A stretch of DNA of 64,000 nt from Aphrophora alni (taxonomy: Eukaryota; Arthropoda; Insecta; Hemiptera; Aphrophoridae). The stretch covers positions 83,290,890 to 83,354,889 of the forward strand of contig OY740774.1 in the NCBI GenBank assembly GCA_963513935.1, read 5' to 3'. The notes beneath the pieces are model-generated. The model was given only the letters and a program-made list of their open reading frames with translations. It searched no databases and had not been told where the DNA came from. This document shows positions 60,239-64,000 of the stretch, in pieces (position 1 is the stretch's first letter; every line of letters starts with the position of its first letter). The position numbers and the translations under genes were made by a program.

Positions 60239-60604
60239 TTGTAGGCATATATGTAAGACAGTACTTTACCAGGAACAGAAAGAATGTGGAACCAGTAGAG
60301 AAAGTGAATTAAATGTTTTTGCAACGATTATCGTGACTGATACAGGTCGCGACGCAAAGGATGCGGGGCAGTTTGTGATGGTACGTCGTTGATATTGAGA
60401 AAACTACTACCATTCTCGCATTACAGAGGTTCACTCTAGTTCTATCACTTTTCAAAAAGTGTAGCGTCTGTTCAAGAAGAGGATTGCCACTCATAAACAT
60501 TTGTCTATTTACATAAATAGAACAGACAGAACCTGGAGCGTTGTAGGCATATATGTAAGACAGTACTTTACCAGGAACAGAAAGAATGTGAAACCAGTAG
60601 AGAT
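60239..60604 (+). repeat. Direct repeat of about 62 bp, 302 bp apart
   Basis: The segment starting GTTGTAGGCATATATGTAAG at 60239 returns at 60541, continuing identically through GTACTTTACCAGGAACAGAA and GAATGTG, with one G/A difference before ACCAGTAGAGA. The flanks differ after that. It indicates a local duplication or two insertions of the same fragment. Confidence 0.9.
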
Positions 60605-60804
60605 TTGTTAGATTCCTACTTACGTGAATTGATGTTCTGTTTGACACCATCTGGAAGCACTTCAATTTATATTGGGCTACAGAAGGACAAAGTGTATATT
60701 AATATATTATGTATAAAATTTGTTAGGAAACCTTATGTCTGTCCTCTTCTTGAGCAGACTCAAACGTTCGCCCACAATAAATAAATTTGAGACGAATGTT
60801 CTGA

Positions 60805-60817
60805 AACACCCTGTATA
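60805..60817 (-). mobile_element. Solo Tc1/mariner-type terminal motif
   Basis: AACACCCTGTA followed by TA is the reverse complement of the TACAGGGTGT ends seen at 44419. The adjacent CGTTTGAGTCTGCTCAAGAA (minus, about 60740-60765) has an inverted partner near 60461-60485. The opposite end of the element could not be placed. Confidence 0.4.
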
Positions 60818-61715
60818 ATAGTTAATTTTGTCCAGCTGAGGTACATTCAAGGTCAGCCGACAATCGTATACACAAAAAAAGCAATGGAAAATCGCGTGCT
60901 ATGATGTGGCGTATCAAACTTGGTGATGTAATAAACGGGAAAAACCCTCGCAGATCCGCACGTGTGGAGGCGTCAGCTGTTCACAACACAACAATGATAC
61001 CTTTTATAGTGAAAATATAGCTGCAGATAAATTGAGAATAATTTTTCCCTATTTGTGAACAAGCTTTGTTTTGCGACCTGATATCAAAATTTTGTTCTTC
61101 CTTTCTAGAAATTAGTTAATAATAAGTGATCATTGTAAGGATTTTGATAGTACAAAGTATAGGGTAAGTTTAAACATTTCGACATCTGCATTCTTCACGT
61201 TTAATAGCCTCATGCCATCCGTCGTCTGTACGTAAGCATGACAGCGGCCACAAAACTAATATAGGAACAAGAACTTTGCTATATTGTGCTCAAATAGAAC
61301 CCTCTTGAAATTGAAAAAGGCGTCCATTTTAAACAGTTTTTTTGTACATATATTGTGTGTTATTCAACTTATAACATACTAAATTAACATAAACAATTTT
61401 CAGATTTCCATTTTGCATGTAAAGGTACCAACATGACTTCTTTTAGAATATAGAGAGCGAAGTTTATGTCAAAAATATGATTTCGAATTCTGCTTCCCAA
61501 GAAAATGTGATATTTGTATTGTTACGAGATCTGACAGAGGCTTCTTCACATATGTAGGGTACAAGGCCCTCAGCGCTGAGACGTTGACATGAGCGAAGCG
61601 ATTGAAAACCTTTTAAATATATAGGTGTATATTGGTTAGGGCTTAGCCGACGCGTCAAAAAAATTTTGATATACACTAACTACAGAAAACACGTGTAACA
61701 ACGACTTTGATCAAA
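60818..61715. other. Intergenic DNA, nothing recognised
   Basis: No coding signal. GAGCGAAGCG at 61592 and GTTAGGGCTTAGCCGACGCG at about 61636 probably belong to an extended R2 copy. Confidence 0.4.
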
Positions 61716-61840
61716 CTTACCCTACTGGATAAAACTCCATGACATCTACAAAGCACAAGAAACCAATTTTTGGCATTACATATGGAGGATCTACTTTTAT
61801 TGCTTTGTATGATCGGGCTGGGTAAGTACTATGATGATTT
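61716..61840 (-). repeat. Dispersed repeat family R2, copy 4 (reversed)
   Basis: On the minus strand: TAGTACTTACCCAGCCCG, GTAGATCCTCCATATGTAAT, AAAAATTGGTTTCTTG, TAGATGTCATGG and CAGTAGGGTAAG. The central TTGTAGGAAATG part is shortened. Confidence 0.65.
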
Positions 61841-62110
61841 CATCAACAGGTTTTAGGTATTCGTTTGCTCAATTCAAATGACACACTCTATAGCTGGACA
61901 AGACTCATAAATCGTTAGAATTTATCATTTCTTACAAGCCCCATAACTATTTTTTGGATATGTAAAGTAAATTCACTCCACCCCAAAATGGTATTTTGGA
62001 CAGGAACTTAAAATTTTCAATCGTAAAACCCCATCGAGAAATACTTCATTTTTAAGGTCTTGTTTATAGAAAATAATTGTGCAAACTAAAGGTATGCTAG
62101 TCTTACTTCA

Positions 62111-62359
62111 TCAAAATGGCGGTCGGAAAATAATAATCTAACCGTAGTCTTTACAGACTATTATTAAAGAAGTTTTGTTGTAATAATTTTCCTCAGCGTA
62201 GATGATGACGTAGGCTACATTAATTATTTCAATATTTAATCGGTCGCTATTTAAGCCAGGAAGTTTTGATAAAATAAATTTGTTTCCTTGTTATTTTCCT
62301 TAGAGTAGATTCTGAAACAAATTGGACTTTTTGAATTACGGACCGGCCACCATTTTGGA
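62111..62359. mobile_element. MITE-like inverted repeat, about 250 bp
   Basis: TCAAAATGGCGGTCGG (62111-62126) faces CCGGCCACCATTTTGG (62343-62358) as an imperfect inverted repeat. The ATGGCGG motif also occurs in the fold-back elements at 44419 and 53512, as in many insect MITEs. No coding content. Confidence 0.5.
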
Positions 62360-64000
62360 TTGGAGTACGAAAGCGGTCTCAAATTTGCGCTGTTTTTTTT
62401 TTTGCTTAATAATATCATTAAAAATAAGTATTACTCAATAAGGCTTTAGAATTTAAAAAAAATTGTCTCCCTCCCTTTATGTTGTAGGGGTAATGCCAAA
62501 ATGTAGTTTGTTTGTTTTTTACACTAAATAAAATTTCTAATCTTTAATTTTTCTACTTTAAGCTTTTTTACACCCTGTTCGATTCGGGTTGCGACATTTC
62601 AACTGAGACAAGTGACAATAACGGCAACCTTTGAAGGAAAATAATGTTCGTCATTCTGCTTCAAAAACAGCAGTTTTTAATACATGCATTGAGATACTAA
62701 AGTTGTTCTTTTTAGTCCTAGGACCTAAAAATATCAACTGAGGTCGAGGTCATCACCTGTTACTTCGTTTATACGAATTATTACGATAGTAAAAAAGAAC
62801 CTATAAAACAACCGATACTCTCGATTGTAAATAACAGATAAAACAGCTGTTATCATCGTTATAGTTAGGGTACCACTAACACAAACTAAACAGCTGTAAT
62901 AGTTGCAAACTTGTGCAACTTATGCAAACTTTTGAAGGTAAATTGGTTATAACATTTTATTTTTTGTGAAATTGTTTTCTAATATTGTTAGCAGTATAAC
63001 GAAAAATATAGTTCATCACTTGGACCAAAAGAAGCTTTTCGATCCTCGCTCATAAACTTGAGTTTGTATTGAAGAACTTCACTTTGGTCCTAGTGATGAA
63101 ATATACTATTAGTTAAAATATTATCCACAAGGGGAAATGAAATGGCATTATTAATTCTTTGTTTTATCTTTATTTTCAGACATTTGAAAGTCACTAATTT
63201 TTTCAAATAAAAACCTAAATATTATTTTATACATTTTCATTCTACACTACAAACATTGAGAAACCTTTTTTTGAAACTTTTTTTAATCCCACCTTAATTT
63301 TTCATGATTTTGAACAAAATATTTGGAGATTAACAGACTTCAAAAATTTGTCTCTTTGAAGAAAACAGTTTTAGGACTAAATAATTAAAGATAAAAATCA
63401 GAAATTTTGTTTTCAATTATTTCATTCCACTAAAATGAATACATTATCAAAGCTTTACCGGGTTAAAATTCAAACCTGTTTTATGCTTGGAAACTGATAT
63501 TTTCAGATAAACAAACTTGTGAAAGACAAGAAATCTACAAATATTAGTTAAATATCTTAAAATATAGAAGTTGGATTAAACTTAAATTGAAAAGCAATGC
63601 CAATCTTTAAAGCAATGCCAATGCTATTGTTTAGTAAGAGCGTCTGATAATGTAGTGTAGGACATCGAAACGCGTCCTCGCCGAATCGCCATGACATACT
63701 AGATGCGTATGCATCGGCTGATTATAGAGTGACGAATACTTACTATATTAAGGGTGTAGTTTTACAACTTAGCTTCAAATATCGGTACAGAACAGTGACA
63801 AGCGCGCAGCATTACATTTTTATTTAAAGTTTTTGCAGCTGCCCTTTTATGTTTTTACACTCGTAGCCCAAACTTTGAAACTATGACCGCCAATAATAAT
63901 AAAAACCTTTTACATAGATCTTTCGGCCTAGTAGCAAACCTAATTCATAAATTGTATAATGATTGATACATGCTTCATCTTGTTCTCAATGACTCTATTA
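62360..64000. other. Right end of the window: AT-rich DNA with one hairpin, no gene recognised
   Basis: No open frame of note on either strand. The hairpin at 63007-63106 is the only structured segment. A CACGATAATG-type regulatory or RNA signal could not be identified. Confidence 0.4.
63007..63106. repeat. Imperfect inverted repeat, about 100 bp
   Basis: TTCATCACTTGGACCAAAAG (63012-63031) is mirrored by CACTTTGGTCCTAGTGATGA (63081-63100), with TATA continuing the pairing on both sides. Two or three mismatches and a loop of about 45 nt. Probably a short hairpin MITE or a foldable RNA. Confidence 0.75.

Noticed and set aside
60309..60665. 118-codon minus-strand open frame sharing a segment with the frames at 60142-60324 and 60036-60248
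   Set aside because: The shared peptide comes from the 62-bp direct repeat at 60239/60541, not from a gene family.
1..64000. Telomeric TTAGG repeats, rRNA genes or viral insertions
   Set aside because: I found no TTAGG arrays, no rRNA core motifs and no recognisable viral proteins on either strand by reading.

Overview
This is AT-rich eukaryotic nuclear DNA, almost certainly from an insect. The evidence is degenerate Tc1/mariner-, IS630- and hAT-type transposon remains of the kinds common in insect genomes, one protein of the animal MpaB/rubber-oxygenase-like (DUF2236) family in its insect form, and a very large satellite array. The species cannot be named from the sequence.

Layout. (1) Positions 1-32960 are one uninterrupted head-to-tail satellite with a monomer of about 640 bp (about 51.5 copies, cut by the left window edge). 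Diagnostic variants show true higher-order repeats: seven monomer classes (A-G here) recur as a 13-14-monomer block of 8.3-9.0 kb, with nested four-monomer (CDEF) and two-monomer (EF, AB) periods. The monomer itself seems built from diverged subunits of about 130 bp. The array stops in mid-monomer at 32960. (2) Positions 32961-38150 hold dispersed repeats: a possibly tRNA-derived element family, an internal 118-bp segment of it amplified about six times in tandem, a clean non-autonomous hAT element with an 8-bp target duplication, and a mariner fragment. (3) Positions 38150-39140 hold a perfect 209-bp palindrome followed by an IS630-like transposase pseudogene that has lost its catalytic core. 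(4) Positions 40048-41481 (minus) carry the only convincing intact gene, a 477-codon MpaB/DUF2236-like putative oxygenase in one exon, with a good splice acceptor just upstream of its ATG and a genomic poly(A) tract downstream. (5) Positions 41.5-49 kb are a graveyard of mariner-type pseudogenes, a fold-back MITE and LINE-like 3' ends. (6) Positions 49396-52990 are a 68-bp minisatellite of about 53 copies whose unit contains alternative hairpins. (7) Positions 53-64 kb are more fold-back elements, a four-copy dispersed family in alternating orientation, short MITEs and hairpins, with no recognisable host gene.

Nothing here works as a pathway. The biology is that of a satellite edge, probably pericentromeric or other heterochromatic DNA, with one gene lying about 7 kb from the array. 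The most informative observations are the higher-order organisation and conversion/crossover hybrids inside the satellite, the perfect palindrome, and the state of the MpaB-like gene (ordinary gene or retrocopy).
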